Shown piece by piece: positions 45,109 through 55,226 of a stretch of DNA of 64,000 nucleotides. Each line of letters begins with the position of its first letter. The first letter of the stretch is position 1. The stretch is from Pseudomonas sp. S04 (GTDB lineage: Bacteria; Pseudomonadota; Gammaproteobacteria; Pseudomonadales; Pseudomonadaceae). Position numbers and translations under genes: made by a program. The stretch spans positions 698,501-762,500 of the forward strand of contig NZ_CP019427.1 in assembly GCF_009834545.1 (NCBI RefSeq), in the 5' to 3' direction. The notes beneath the pieces were generated by a model. It was not told the origin of the DNA and searched no databases. It was given only the letters and a program-made list of their open reading frames with translations.

Positions 45109-46482
45109 ATGGATACACAAGGCTACAGTGCGGCAGAACGTCTGGAACGGTTACCCATCAGTGGGTATCACCGAGTCATTTTCATCATCATTGCCCTGGC
45201 GTTTTTCTTCGACTCCATGGACCTGGCCATGATGACTTTCCTCCTGGGCTCGATCAAAGCCGAGTTCGGCCTGAGCACGGCGCAAGCCGGGTTGCTGGCC
45301 AGTTCGAGCTTCTTCGGCATGGTCCTGGGGGCATCGTTGTCCGGCATGCTGGCGGACCGTTTCGGGCGCAAGCCGGTGTTCCAGTGGAGCATCGTGCTAT
45401 GGGGGATCGCCAGCTACCTGTGTTCCACGGCGCAAACCGTCGAGACCCTGACCTTGTTCCGTATCCTGCTGGGGATTGGCATGGGCATGGAGTTTCCGAT
45501 TGCCCAGTCGATGTTGTCCGAGCTGATTCCGGCCCAGCGGCGTGGGCGTTACATCGCCTTGATGGATGGCTTCTGGCCGCTGGGGTTTGTCGCGGCGGGG
45601 GTGTTGTCGTATTTCCTGTTGCCCGTGATCGGCTGGCGCGACATCTTCCTGGTGCTGGCGGTACCGGCGGTGTTCGTGCTGGCGATCCGTTTCTTCATTC
45701 CCGAATCACCGCGCTGGCTGGAGCAGGCTGGGCACCATGCTGCCGCCGACAAGGTCCTGCTGCGAATCGAGGACAAGGTCCGGGCCTCCCTGGGACACGC
45801 CGATCTGCCGACGCCGATTCGCCTGCCCAGGGCCGAGCACCGTCCCGGCAACTTCTTTAGCGCCTTGCGGCAAATCTGGTCGCCGCTGTATCGCCAGCGC
45901 ACCATGATGATCTGGAGTGTCTGGTTCTTTGCCCTGCTCGGTTTCTACGGCCTGACGTCCTGGCTCAGCGCGCTGCTGCAACAATCCGGGTTTGCCGTGA
46001 CCCAGTCGGTGTATTACACGGTGCTGATTTCCCTCGGCGGGATTCCCGGGTTCCTCATGGCGGCCTGGTTGGTGGAGCGCTGGGGGCGCAAGCCGGTGTG
46101 CGTCATCACGTTGCTGGGCGGTGGGGTGATGGCGTTTTTGTATGGGCAAAGCGCGGTGTTTGGCGGCAACGTCAGCCTGCTGATCGGCTCGGGGCTGTTG
46201 ATGCAGTTCTTCCTGTTCGGCATGTGGGCGGTGCTCTACACCTATACCCCGGAGCTGTACCCGACTTCAGCGCGGGCCACGGGGTCTGGATTTGCCTCGG
46301 CGATTGGCCGCGTGGGTTCGTTGCTGGGACCGCTGGTGACAGGGTTGGTGTTCCCGATCACCGGGCAGGGCGGAGTCTTTGCGTTAGGCGCGATGTGCTT
46401 CGCGATTGCTGCGGCGGTGGTCTGGTTGTTCGGGATGGAGACGCGGGGCAAGACCCTGGAGGAGTTGACCGAGGCCGTCTGA
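45109..46482 (+). CDS. MFS transporter, sugar-porter/aromatic-acid type
   Basis: This 457-residue carrier has 12 helices. Motifs are LADRFGRKPVFQW after helix 2 and PAQRRGRYIALMDGFWPLG, then PESPRWLEQAGH before the central loop and TYTPELYPTSARATGSGFASAIGR late, typical of the SP/AAHS metabolite:H+ symporters. ATG at 45109 (MDTQGYSAAERLERLPI) is preferred; the upstream in-frame start adds 27 residues that look non-coding. The substrate is unknown. Confidence 0.9.
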   Translation: MDTQGYSAAERLERLPISGYHRVIFIIIALAFFFDSMDLAMMTFLLGSIKAEFGLSTAQAGLLASSSFFGMVLGASLSGMLADRFGRKPVFQWSIVLWGIASYLCSTAQTVETLTLFRILLGIGMGMEFPIAQSMLSELIPAQRRGRYIALMDGFWPLGFVAAGVLSYFLLPVIGWRDIFLVLAVPAVFVLAIRFFIPESPRWLEQAGHHAAADKVLLRIEDKVRASLGHADLPTPIRLPRAEHRPGNFFSALRQIWSPLYRQRTMMIWSVWFFALLGFYGLTSWLSALLQQSGFAVTQSVYYTVLISLGGIPGFLMAAWLVERWGRKPVCVITLLGGGVMAFLYGQSAVFGGNVSLLIGSGLLMQFFLFGMWAVLYTYTPELYPTSARATGSGFASAIGRVGSLLGPLVTGLVFPITGQGGVFALGAMCFAIAAAVVWLFGMETRGKTLEELTEAV

Positions 46483-46485
46483 AAA

Positions 46486-46510
46486 GATCGCAGCCGCGCA
46501 GGCTGCGATC
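46486..46510. terminator. Hairpin between convergent MFS and deaminase genes
   Basis: GATCGCAGCC, loop GCGCA, GGCTGCGATC: a perfect 10-bp stem flanked by AAAA and CTTT. It likely terminates both convergent genes; the sequence is also of the REP-like type common in this group. Confidence 0.8.
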
Positions 46511-46518
46511 CTTTGTAT

Positions 46519-47481
<963 letters not shown>

Positions 47482-47555
47482 TCATCAGGTGCTTATGGCG
47501 CGCATTCTACAGATGCCCGTGCAAACATTGAGTAAAACCTGACCAAGCGGTTCAG

Positions 47556-47597
47556 CCCGCCCCCTGTGGCAGCACGCTTGCTCCCACAGGGGGCGGG
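47556..47597. repeat. Perfect 14-bp inverted repeat, REP-like
   Basis: CCCGCCCCCTGTGG and CCACAGGGGGCGGG with a 14-base loop (47570-47583), directly after the BMP gene stop. It contains the GTGGGAGCAAGC form of the pseudomonad REP on the minus strand. It can act as terminator for the BMP gene, although no T-run follows. Confidence 0.75.
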
Positions 47598-47599
47598 GG

Positions 47600-48682
47600 T
47601 TACTTCGGCATCTCGGCCTGCATGCCTTCGACGTAGTAGTTCATCGACGCCAGTTCGGCATTGCTCGCGCTTGCGCCCGCCGGGATTTTTTCGCTGCCGG
47701 CCTGGTCCTTGATCGGACCGGTGAACGGATGGAACGCGCCGCTCTTGATGTCGGCGATGATCTGCTCGGCTTCGCTTTTCACTGCTGCGGGCACCAGGTC
47801 GCTGATCGGCAGTTGAACGGTGCCCTCTTTCAGTCCACCCCAGTAATCCTGGGACTTCCAGCTGTGATCGATGACGCTTTGCGTGGCCTGGATGTAGTGC
47901 GGGCCCCAGTCGTTGACGATCGAGGTGAGCACCGCTTTGGGGCCGAAGTGGGCCATGTCCGAGGCGTAGCCCACGGCATACACACCGCGCCGTTCGGCGG
48001 CCTGGATCGGCGCCGGGCTGTCGGTGTGCTGGAACACCACGTCGACGCCCTGGTCGATCAGGGCGTTGGCGGCGTCGGCTTCCTTGCCCGGATCGAACCA
48101 GGAATTGACCCACACCACTTTGATCTCGGTGCCGGGGTTGTATTTGTTCAGGGCCAGTTGGATGGCGTTGATGTCGCGGATGACCTCGGGGATCGGGAAG
48201 GAGGCGACGTAGCCGATCTTTTTGCTCTTGGTCATCTTCGCTGCGAGAAAACCGCCGACGTAGCGTCCCTCATAAGTACGGGCCAGGTAGGTGCCGAGGT
48301 TCTTGTCCTGCTTGTAGCCGGTGGCGTGTTCGAACGTCACCTGGGGAAATTGCCGGGCGACTTTCAGGGTCGGGTTCATGTAGCCGAAGGAGGTGGTGAA
48401 GATCAGGTCGTATTGTTCCTTGGCCATGTTGCGGATCACCCGCTCGGCGTCCGCACCTTCGGCGACGTTCTCCACGTAGCGGGTGCTGATCTGCTCGCCG
48501 AATTTCTCCACCAGCGCCTTGCGCCCCTGCTCATGCTGATAGGTCCAGCCGTGATCGCCGATCGGGCCGATGTAGACGAAGCCGACTTTCAGCGGATCGG
48601 CCGCACTGGCGGTCAGGCTGGCGCCCAGACCAAGGGCGGTGACGACGGCGCAAAGCAGCGTGTGCAACGGACGTTTGTGCAT
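47600..48682 (-). CDS. BMP-family ABC transporter substrate-binding protein (purine type)
   Basis: This 360-residue exported protein has a signal peptide (LLCAVVTALGLGASLTASA) and the BMP/Med fold: KVGFVYIGPIGDHGWTYQHEQGRKAL, later FTTSFGYMNPTLKVARQFP and YVGGFLAAKMTKSKKIGYVASFPIPEVIRDINA. BMP proteins bind nucleosides or nucleobases. Unlike BmpA lipoproteins it has no lipobox, so it is periplasmic. Its permeases and ATPase are at 53-56.8 kb on the same strand, separated by five genes. ATG at 48682 with TGGAG upstream. Confidence 0.9.
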   Translation of the reverse strand: MHKRPLHTLLCAVVTALGLGASLTASAADPLKVGFVYIGPIGDHGWTYQHEQGRKALVEKFGEQISTRYVENVAEGADAERVIRNMAKEQYDLIFTTSFGYMNPTLKVARQFPQVTFEHATGYKQDKNLGTYLARTYEGRYVGGFLAAKMTKSKKIGYVASFPIPEVIRDINAIQLALNKYNPGTEIKVVWVNSWFDPGKEADAANALIDQGVDVVFQHTDSPAPIQAAERRGVYAVGYASDMAHFGPKAVLTSIVNDWGPHYIQATQSVIDHSWKSQDYWGGLKEGTVQLPISDLVPAAVKSEAEQIIADIKSGAFHPFTGPIKDQAGSEKIPAGASASNAELASMNYYVEGMQAEMPK

Positions 48683-48762
48683 GGATGGAGCTCCAGGGTG
48701 TTTTGGGGTTGGCCAGGTCAATGCAAATTACTGACCAACAGGACAACTAATGCCGTCCAACC

Positions 48763-48790
48763 CATCGCGGGCAAGCCTTGCTCCTACGGG
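48763..48790 (-). repeat. REP element
   Basis: ATCGCGGGCAAGCCTTGCTC and the following CTAC form the reverse orientation of the GTAGGAGC...CTTGCCCGCGAT REP. It lies between the BMP gene and chaA. Confidence 0.75.
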
Positions 48791-48945
48791 TTAATCATCG
48801 TGCAGGTGTCGGGAAGGCCAAAAAAGTGCGCCCCGCGCACCAACTGCCATGCAACGGTGCGCTAAGGTTCAACGGAACATGGGCGTGACGTTGCAGTCAG
48901 TCACTCATCGCCAAGGCTTTGCTGGCTTCGGTACGCGGGACCGTA

Positions 48946-50034
48946 ATGCTCACCTTCCTCAAGCAAGAAAAGGTTCTCCTGCTGGCGCTGCTGGCAGCAT
49001 TCACCGCCTTTCCCCTGGAGCACTGGTTGCTGCACAGCGGGCAGGTGATCGCGCTGGCCGGCGGCATGGCGCTGATAGCCTTTATCGTGATGGCCTCGAT
49101 GCGTGTCGCCCATCACGCCGAACTGCTGGCGGAAAAAGTCGGTGATCCCTACGGCACCATGATCCTGACGCTGGCGGCGGTGCTGGTGGAGGTGGTGATC
49201 CTGGCGATCATGATGAGCAACGAGGCCTCGCCGACCCTGGTGCGCGACACCATCTACTCGGCGGTGATGCTCGACATCAATGGCATCCTCGGCCTGTCCG
49301 CATTGATGGGCGGGATCAAGCATGGCGAGCAGTCCTATAACGATGACTCGGCGCGCACCTACAGCGTGATGATTCTCACGGCGATGGGCGTGTCCATGGT
49401 GGTGCCGGAGTTCATTCCCAAAGCTGACTGGAAGATCTACTCGGCCTTCACCATCGGCGCGATGGTGGTGCTCTACACTCTGTTCCTGCGTATGCAGGTC
49501 GGTCCCCACAGTTATTTTTTCAGCTACAGCTACCCGCAAAAACGCCGCAGGAAGGAACCCGAACAGGAGGAACCGTCGATCAGTCTCGGGCTGTCCATCG
49601 GTACCCTGGTGTTTGGCGTGGTGGTGATCGGCGCCTTGGCCGAGGTGATGTCCAAGACGCTTGACCTGGGCCTGGAGGGGACGGGTGCTCCGCCGGTGTT
49701 GACGGCGATCGTGGTAGCGGCGATTTCCGCGGCACCGGAGATCCTTACGGCCTTGCGCGCGGCCTTGGCCAACCGCATGCAGTCGGTGGTCAACATTGCG
49801 TTGGGGGCGTCGTTGTCGACGGTGATTCTGACGGTGCCGGTGATGGAAGCCATGGCGCTGTACACCGGCCAGCCGTTTCAGATGGCCATGACGCCAGTGC
49901 AGACCGTGATGGTGTTCATCACCCTGATCGTCAGTGCGATCAACCTCAACGATGGCGAAACCAACGCCATCGAAGGGATGACTCACTTTGTACTGTTTGC
50001 GACCTTCATTATGTTGTCGTTGTTGGGGCTCTAG
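48946..50034 (+). CDS. chaA: Ca2+/H+ antiporter ChaA-like
   Basis: This 362-residue CaCA-family exchanger has 11 hydrophobic helices and the two alpha-repeats: GDPYGTMILTLAAVLVEVVILAIMM and then ALAEVMSKTLDL and AAISAAPEILTALRAALANRMQSVVNIALGASLSTV. Glu and Asn in these repeats form the ion path. It would export Ca2+ or Na+/K+ for protons. ATG at 48946 begins the first helix. It splits the purine genes. Confidence 0.9.
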   Translation: MLTFLKQEKVLLLALLAAFTAFPLEHWLLHSGQVIALAGGMALIAFIVMASMRVAHHAELLAEKVGDPYGTMILTLAAVLVEVVILAIMMSNEASPTLVRDTIYSAVMLDINGILGLSALMGGIKHGEQSYNDDSARTYSVMILTAMGVSMVVPEFIPKADWKIYSAFTIGAMVVLYTLFLRMQVGPHSYFFSYSYPQKRRRKEPEQEEPSISLGLSIGTLVFGVVVIGALAEVMSKTLDLGLEGTGAPPVLTAIVVAAISAAPEILTALRAALANRMQSVVNIALGASLSTVILTVPVMEAMALYTGQPFQMAMTPVQTVMVFITLIVSAINLNDGETNAIEGMTHFVLFATFIMLSLLGL

Positions 50035-50067
50035 CGGCTGCGCTGGCGCGCCAGCGCAGCGCTCAGG

Positions 50068-51426
50068 TCAGACCCCGCTGATCAACTGCCGAGCCGCCTG
50101 GCTGTGGTCGGCAATCAAACCCTTCAGGTCCAATCCTTCAACCTGGCCGTCGATCACCCGCCACTTGCCACCGACCATTACCCGATCCGCCCGATCGGCA
50201 CCGCACAGCAGCAACGCCGAGATGGGGTCATGGCTGCCGGAGAAGCGCAGCTCATCGAGTTTGAACAAGGCCAGGTCGGCCTGTTTGCCCACGGCCAGCT
50301 CGCCAATGTCGCTGCGTCCCAACAGTTTTGCCGAGCCCTGGGTGGCCCAGCCCAGTACGCCCTCTGGGGTGATTTTTTCGGCGCCGTAGCGCAGGCGTTG
50401 GATGTACAGCGCCTGGCGGGTTTCGAGGATCATGTTCGAGGCATCGTTGGACGCCGAACCGTCGACCCCAAGACCCACCGGCGCGCCGGCGGCGATCAGG
50501 TCCAGGGTCGGGCAGATGCCCGAGGCCAGGCGCATGTTCGAGCTTGGGCAATGGCAGATGCCGGTGCCGGCCGCGCCGAGGCGGGCGATTTCATCGGGGT
50601 TGAAGTGAATGCCGTGGGCCAGCCAGGTGCGCGGGCCAAGCCAGCCGACGCTGTCCAGGTAGTCCACGGTACGCAGGCCGAAGCGCTGCAGGCAGAAGTC
50701 TTCCTCGTCGAGGGTTTCGGCCAGGTGGGTGTGCAGGCGCACGTCCAGTTGGTTGGCCAGGGCAGCGCTGGCGGACATGATCTCCGGCGTCACCGAGAAC
50801 GGCGAGCAGGGCGCCAGGGCGATCTGGATCTGTGCGCCGGCACCGCGCTCGTGGTATTCGGCGATCAGCCGCTGGCTATCGGCGAGGATCACTTCGCCTT
50901 CCTGCACAGTCTGCTGCGGCGGCAGGCCACCGTCTTTTTCGCCAAGGCTCATCGAACCCCGGGTGAGCATGGCGCGCATGCCTAGTTCACGGACGCTCTC
51001 GACCTGCACGTCAATGGCGTTTTCCAGGCCGTCGGGGAACAGGTAGTGGTGGTCGGCGGCCGTGGTGCAACCCGACAGCAGCAATTCAGCCAGGGCGACC
51101 TTGGTGGCCAGCGCGAGTTTTTCCGGGGTCAGGCGTGCCCAGACCGGGTACAGGGTTTTCAGCCAAGGGAACAACGGCTGGTTGACCACCGGGGCCCAGG
51201 CGCGGGTCAGGGTCTGATAGAAGTGATGGTGAGTGTTGATCAGCCCCGGCAGGATCACATGCTCGCGGGCGTCGAAGACGTGTCCACAGGGTGTCGCCGG
51301 TTGCTGCCCTTGCTTGAGCACTTCGACGATAACGCCGTCTTGCAGCACCAGGCCGCCACGGGCGTCGAGCTCGTTGGCCGTGAAGATGGCGAGAGGGTTT
51401 TTTAACCAGGTACGGGTCGCAGGCAT
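50068..51426 (-). CDS. 8-oxoguanine/guanine deaminase family amidohydrolase
   Basis: This 452-residue amidohydrolase has HHHFYQTL zinc ligands, LHTHLAETLDEE with catalytic Glu, GIHFNPDE and VDGSASNDASNM. The HHHFYQTLTRAW signature and length fit the 8-oxoguanine deaminases characterised in P. aeruginosa (PA0142 group), which turn 8-oxoguanine or guanine into urate or xanthine. It lies on the strand of the purine ABC transporter. A neighbour annotated as guanine deaminase cannot be excluded. Confidence 0.87.
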   Translation of the reverse strand: MPATRTWLKNPLAIFTANELDARGGLVLQDGVIVEVLKQGQQPATPCGHVFDAREHVILPGLINTHHHFYQTLTRAWAPVVNQPLFPWLKTLYPVWARLTPEKLALATKVALAELLLSGCTTAADHHYLFPDGLENAIDVQVESVRELGMRAMLTRGSMSLGEKDGGLPPQQTVQEGEVILADSQRLIAEYHERGAGAQIQIALAPCSPFSVTPEIMSASAALANQLDVRLHTHLAETLDEEDFCLQRFGLRTVDYLDSVGWLGPRTWLAHGIHFNPDEIARLGAAGTGICHCPSSNMRLASGICPTLDLIAAGAPVGLGVDGSASNDASNMILETRQALYIQRLRYGAEKITPEGVLGWATQGSAKLLGRSDIGELAVGKQADLALFKLDELRFSGSHDPISALLLCGADRADRVMVGGKWRVIDGQVEGLDLKGLIADHSQAARQLISGV

Positions 51427-51545
51427 TTGCCGGCTCCTCTGAAAGTTGGGTTCAGGTTCGCCAGCTCAGTGTTGCCCTGTCTGCTGATCCAGGTTCGTCG
51501 CGGAGACGAGGTGCCGAGTTTACTCAGGTTGTGCCGCGGTAGCAA

Positions 51546-51590
51546 AAGATCGCCGCCGGCGGCAGTTGCCACGCGATAGGCGGCGATCTT
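51546..51590 (-). terminator. Rho-independent terminator of the SDR gene
   Basis: AAGATCGCCGCC and GGCGGCGATCTT form a perfect 12-bp stem with a 21-base loop, followed on the minus strand by TTTT. It lies seven bases after the SDR stop, upstream of the deaminase gene. Confidence 0.8.
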
Positions 51591-51597
51591 CATGGCC

Positions 51598-52284
51598 TTA
51601 CCAGGGAATGGTTTCGCCCTTGTAGTTGATGAAGTGATGCCCGCCCCGGCCGGCATAGGCATTGACCTGGTCCACCAGGCCACGGGTGCTGGTCTCGACA
51701 TCGAGGTCGGCGCCTTCACCGCCCATGTCGGTTTTCACCCAGCCAGGATGCAGTGACAGCACGGTGGGGCGCTGTTCGCCCAACTGGCTGACGAAGCTGT
51801 TGGTCATCGAGTTCAGCGCGGCCTTGCTGGCCTTGTACAGGGCCAGCTCCGGTGCGTCCGGCATGGTCACGCTGCCGAGCACCGAACTCATGAACGCCAG
51901 CACCCCGCTGCCTGGACGCAGTTGTTCGACAAAACGCTGGGCCAGGTTGATCGGTGCCACGGCATTGGTGAAGAACAACTGGCCGACCTCGGCCAGGGTC
52001 GCGCCGCCGGGTGTCTGCACCTCCGGGCCCTTGACCCCGGCGTTGACGAACAGCAGGTCAAATACCTGGCCCTTGAGTTGCTGGCTGAGGGCGAGCACGG
52101 CGGCCTGGTCGTCCATGTCCAGTTGTTCGATCTGCACCTTGCCCAGGGCTTGCAGCGCCTGGGCGTTCTGTGGATTACGGACGGTGGCGGTGACCTGCCA
52201 GCCGTCGGCCAACAGGGTTTTCACCAGCCCGAGGCCCAAGCCGCGGGAGGCGCCGATGATCAGCGCGGTTTTTGCCGTAGACAT
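51598..52284 (-). CDS. Short-chain dehydrogenase/reductase
   Basis: This 228-residue classical SDR has a GASRGLGLGLVKTLL cofactor loop, VNAGVKG, catalytic Ser in MSSVLGSV, and YKASKAALN with Tyr and Lys. It would reduce or oxidise a small carbonyl compound with NAD(P)H. It follows the MerR gene by 24 bases on the same strand, so the two probably form one unit. Substrate unknown. Confidence 0.9.
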   Translation of the reverse strand: MSTAKTALIIGASRGLGLGLVKTLLADGWQVTATVRNPQNAQALQALGKVQIEQLDMDDQAAVLALSQQLKGQVFDLLFVNAGVKGPEVQTPGGATLAEVGQLFFTNAVAPINLAQRFVEQLRPGSGVLAFMSSVLGSVTMPDAPELALYKASKAALNSMTNSFVSQLGEQRPTVLSLHPGWVKTDMGGEGADLDVETSTRGLVDQVNAYAGRGGHHFINYKGETIPW

Positions 52285-52308
52285 GAGTGGCTTCCTGGAA
52301 AAAGAGGG

Positions 52309-52659
52309 TCATGGGTTCAGTGGACAGTGTTGTCCAAGCCGTTGTTGCAATTCACTGCGCAATTCACCGAGTTCGGCGATGCGGGTTTCGATCAATGCCA
52401 GCTTCTCCTGGAGCAAGCGGGCGACCGCTTGTTCCGGATCCTTGGCCTGCCAGAGCGCGGCGACGCTGCTGCCGATTTCATTCAGGGTGAAACCCAGGCG
52501 TTGGGCAGTCTTGATGTAGAGCACCAGTTGCACCATGTCGGCCGGGTATTCGCGGTACCCGTTGGCGCTACGCTGGGCGGCGATCAGCCCACGCTGCTCA
52601 TAGAAGCGCAGGGTATCGCGGCTGACGGCACTGGCCTGGGCTAATTCACCGATGCGCAT
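52309..52659 (-). CDS. MerR family transcriptional regulator
   Basis: This 116-residue MerR protein has the winged helix MRIGELAQASAVSRDTLRFYEQRGLI and a coiled-coil. It has only one Cys near the end (QHCPLNP), so it is not a classical metal or SoxR-type sensor. A MerR-type operator lies in the divergent gap, placed to drive the membrane-protein gene on the plus strand. Confidence 0.9.
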   Translation of the reverse strand: MRIGELAQASAVSRDTLRFYEQRGLIAAQRSANGYREYPADMVQLVLYIKTAQRLGFTLNEIGSSVAALWQAKDPEQAVARLLQEKLALIETRIAELGELRSELQQRLGQHCPLNP

Positions 52660-52679
52660 GTTCGCGACTCCTGGGGGGC

Positions 52680-52710
52680 TTGACCCTTGAGCATACTCCA
52701 GGGTCTAGCC
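52680..52710 (+). promoter_or_regulatory. MerR-type promoter with 19-base spacer
   Basis: TTGACC (52680-52685), 19-base spacer, CTAGCC (52705-52710). The dyad CCCTTGAG...CTCCAGGG lies at 52684-52703. This is the over-long spacer of MerR-activated promoters and points to the gene at 52743. Confidence 0.75.
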
Positions 52711-52742
52711 TGGGTGCTCCCTGAATAAACGGAGTATTCGCC

Positions 52743-53177
52743 ATGTGGACCCCGAAACAGTATCGCCGACTGGTGCGCAGCAGTGCCTGGTATGACCTGA
52801 TCGTGATGGCGGCGTTTGTCACGCCCTGGAGTTTTACCGCGTTGCACGGCCTGCTCTCGGGCTTGAGTCAGGCGCTTGACTTGCCCGGTGAATTACCGGC
52901 GTTTGCGCCGGCGCACATGCTGATGGCCAATCTGCTGGGGTCGATTGTCTGCGTCTGGTCGGTGTTGCGGATCCGCGATCCGCAGGCGGTGTACGGCCGC
53001 TATGACGCGGCCGGACGGTTTCTGTTTGCCACCTGGCAGGCCTATGCCTTGCTGCAGGGCGCAACCGGGTTGCTGGTGCTGTTCCTGGTGTTTGAACTGG
53101 CGTGGGGCATTGCCCAGGTCTTGCCCGTCAGGCAGGCATCGCCAGCCGGCCCGCTTACGCAGGCTCCTGTGGCCTGA
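52743..53177 (+). CDS. Predicted membrane protein, unknown function (MerR target)
   Basis: This 144-residue protein has four predicted helices (WYDLIVMAAFVTPWSFTAL, MLMANLLGSIVCVWSVL, FATWQAYALLQGATGLLVLFLVFEL). I do not recognise the family. It is likely switched on by the divergent MerR protein through the site at 52680-52710. Convergent with the ABC permease gene, four bases apart. Confidence 0.75.
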   Translation: MWTPKQYRRLVRSSAWYDLIVMAAFVTPWSFTALHGLLSGLSQALDLPGELPAFAPAHMLMANLLGSIVCVWSVLRIRDPQAVYGRYDAAGRFLFATWQAYALLQGATGLLVLFLVFELAWGIAQVLPVRQASPAGPLTQAPVA

Positions 53178-53180
53178 GCA

Positions 53181-54107
53181 CTAATGCCCGGCCTGCCACG
53201 GCTGTCCCAGCGACATCGGCGCATACAGGCGTGTGCGCACGGCGTCGCGTGACAGCAGCACCAGCACCAGGATGGTCGCCACATAGGGCAGCATCGCCAG
53301 CAAGCTGGAGGGGATGGCCAGTCCCAGGCCCTGGGCGACCAGATGGACGATGCTCGCCAGCCCGAACAGGTAGGCCCCCAGCAACAGGCGCCAGACGCGC
53401 CAACTGGCGAATACCACCAGCGCCAGGGCGATCCAGCCGCGTCCGGCGCTCATGTTTTCCGCCCACATCGGCGTGTAGGCCAGCGACAGATAAGCCCCGG
53501 CCAACCCGGCCATGGCGCCGCCGAACAACACCGCCAGGGTCCGCACCCACAGCACCGGGATGCCCATGGCGCTGGCGGCGTCGGGGTTCTCGCCGACGGC
53601 CTGGATGATCAGTCCCACCCGGCTTTTGAGCAGCACCCAGGCCACCACGGCAAACAGGGCAAACGACAGGTACACCAGCAGGTCCTGGGCAAACAGCATG
53701 CGCCCGATCAGCGGGATCTCGCTGAGCCAGGCAATGGCTACCGGTTCGAACCCGGCCAGGGGTTTGCCGACCCACGCCGCGCCGACGAATGTCGACAGGC
53801 CGACGCCAAAGATCGTCAGGGCCAATCCCGTGGCCACCTGATTAGCATTGAACACCAGTGCCACCAAGGCAAACAGCGCCGACAGCAGCATGCCGGCGGC
53901 CATCGCCAGCAGCACGCCGAGCCACAGCTGGCCACTGTTCAGGGCGACGATGAAACCGATCACCGCGCCAAACAGCATCATGCCTTCCTGGCCGAGATTG
54001 AGGACCCCGGTTTTTTCACAGATCAGTTCACCCAGCGCCACCAGCAACAGCGGTGTGCCGCAGCGGACCATGGCGTAGAAAATATTGCCCAGCAGATCGA
54101 TATCCAT
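53181..54107 (-). CDS. ABC transporter permease (purine nucleoside/base type, NupQ-like)
   Basis: This 308-residue membrane protein has about eight helices and the branched-chain/BMP permease pattern: GALGELICEKTGVLNLGQEGMML (as VALGELICEKTGVLNLGQEGMMLFGA) and AFNANQVATGLALTIFG. It is the second permease of the BMP-type importer. ATG at 54107 is preferred: AGGAG lies seven bases before, and the stop of the upstream gene overlaps as TGATG. Confidence 0.9.
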   Translation of the reverse strand: MDIDLLGNIFYAMVRCGTPLLLVALGELICEKTGVLNLGQEGMMLFGAVIGFIVALNSGQLWLGVLLAMAAGMLLSALFALVALVFNANQVATGLALTIFGVGLSTFVGAAWVGKPLAGFEPVAIAWLSEIPLIGRMLFAQDLLVYLSFALFAVVAWVLLKSRVGLIIQAVGENPDAASAMGIPVLWVRTLAVLFGGAMAGLAGAYLSLAYTPMWAENMSAGRGWIALALVVFASWRVWRLLLGAYLFGLASIVHLVAQGLGLAIPSSLLAMLPYVATILVLVLLSRDAVRTRLYAPMSLGQPWQAGH

Positions 54108-55213
54108 CACAGCGCTCCTGCTTGCACGTGGGTCACCGGGTCACGCCGCATCCAGCGCAGGTTCAGCCGGGGTCGATAGAGGATCAACACATCACAGGCC
54201 AGGAGGAAAAACAGCATCATCCCCTGGAACAGCTGGGTGATGGCTGGTGGCAGGTTCATGCTCATCTGCGCGCTCTCGCCGCCGAGGTACAGCAGCGCCA
54301 TCAGCAGGCTGGCAAACAGGATGCCGATGGGGTTGAGCCGACCGAGAAAGGCCACCGTGATCGCGGCATAGCCATAGCCCGGCGACACTTGCGGCACCAG
54401 TTGGCCTATCGGGCCGCTGACTTCGCAGACCCCGGCCAACCCGGCCAGCCCTCCGCTGATCAGCAGCGCCAACCAGACCAGGCGCTTGTGGCGAAAGCCG
54501 ACGAAGGCTGCTGCGCGTTTGTCCAGGCCGAGCACCTTGATCTGAAACCCGATAAAACTTTTCTGCAGCAGCACCCACACCGCCACCAATGCCAGCAGGG
54601 CGAAATACACCCCGGCGTGCACCCGGCCATCTGCGGTGAGCAACGGCAAGCGACTGGCCTCGCCGAACATTGCCGACTCGGGAAAGTTGAAGCCCGCCGG
54701 GTCCTTCAAGGGTCCGTGCACGCAGAACAGCAACAGGTTCAGGGCGATGTAATTGAGCATGATGCTGGTGAGGATTTCGTTGGCGTTGAAGCGCGTGCGC
54801 AGCCAGGCGGTGAGCCCCGCCCATAGCGCGCCAGCGAGGGTCCCGGTACTCAGGACCAATACCAGCGCCCAGCGGCTTTGCCAGTCGATGAGGTGCACCG
54901 CCACGGCGCTGCCCGCCAAGGCGCCGAGCAGCAATTGGCCTTCGGCGCCGATGTTCCAGATGCGCGCTTGATACGCCACCGCCAGGCCCAGCGCGCAGAG
55001 CAGGATGGGCAAGGCCTTGACCAACAGTTCGCTGACGCCATAACCGTCGCTGATCGGCGCGATCAGCAGGGTGTGCAAGGTCAGCAGTGGGTCATGACCC
55101 AAGGCGATGAACAGCAGCGAACCGCAACCCAGGGTCAGGGCGGCGGCCAGCAAGGGCGAGCACCAGAGCATCAGGCGCGAATGCTGGCCACGGGGTTCTA
55201 GGGAAAGCAGCAT
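54107..55213 (-). CDS. ABC transporter permease (purine nucleoside/base type, NupP-like)
   Basis: This 368-residue membrane protein has the same family pattern (IWNIGAEGQLLLGALAGS; FNANEILTSIMLNYIALNLL) and about ten helices. It pairs with the previous permease; they would form the heterodimeric channel for the BMP protein at 47.6 kb. It follows the ATPase gene by 13 bases and overlaps the second permease. Confidence 0.9.
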   Translation of the reverse strand: MLLSLEPRGQHSRLMLWCSPLLAAALTLGCGSLLFIALGHDPLLTLHTLLIAPISDGYGVSELLVKALPILLCALGLAVAYQARIWNIGAEGQLLLGALAGSAVAVHLIDWQSRWALVLVLSTGTLAGALWAGLTAWLRTRFNANEILTSIMLNYIALNLLLFCVHGPLKDPAGFNFPESAMFGEASRLPLLTADGRVHAGVYFALLALVAVWVLLQKSFIGFQIKVLGLDKRAAAFVGFRHKRLVWLALLISGGLAGLAGVCEVSGPIGQLVPQVSPGYGYAAITVAFLGRLNPIGILFASLLMALLYLGGESAQMSMNLPPAITQLFQGMMLFFLLACDVLILYRPRLNLRWMRRDPVTHVQAGAL

Positions 55214-55226
55214 GGGGGAAACTCCG

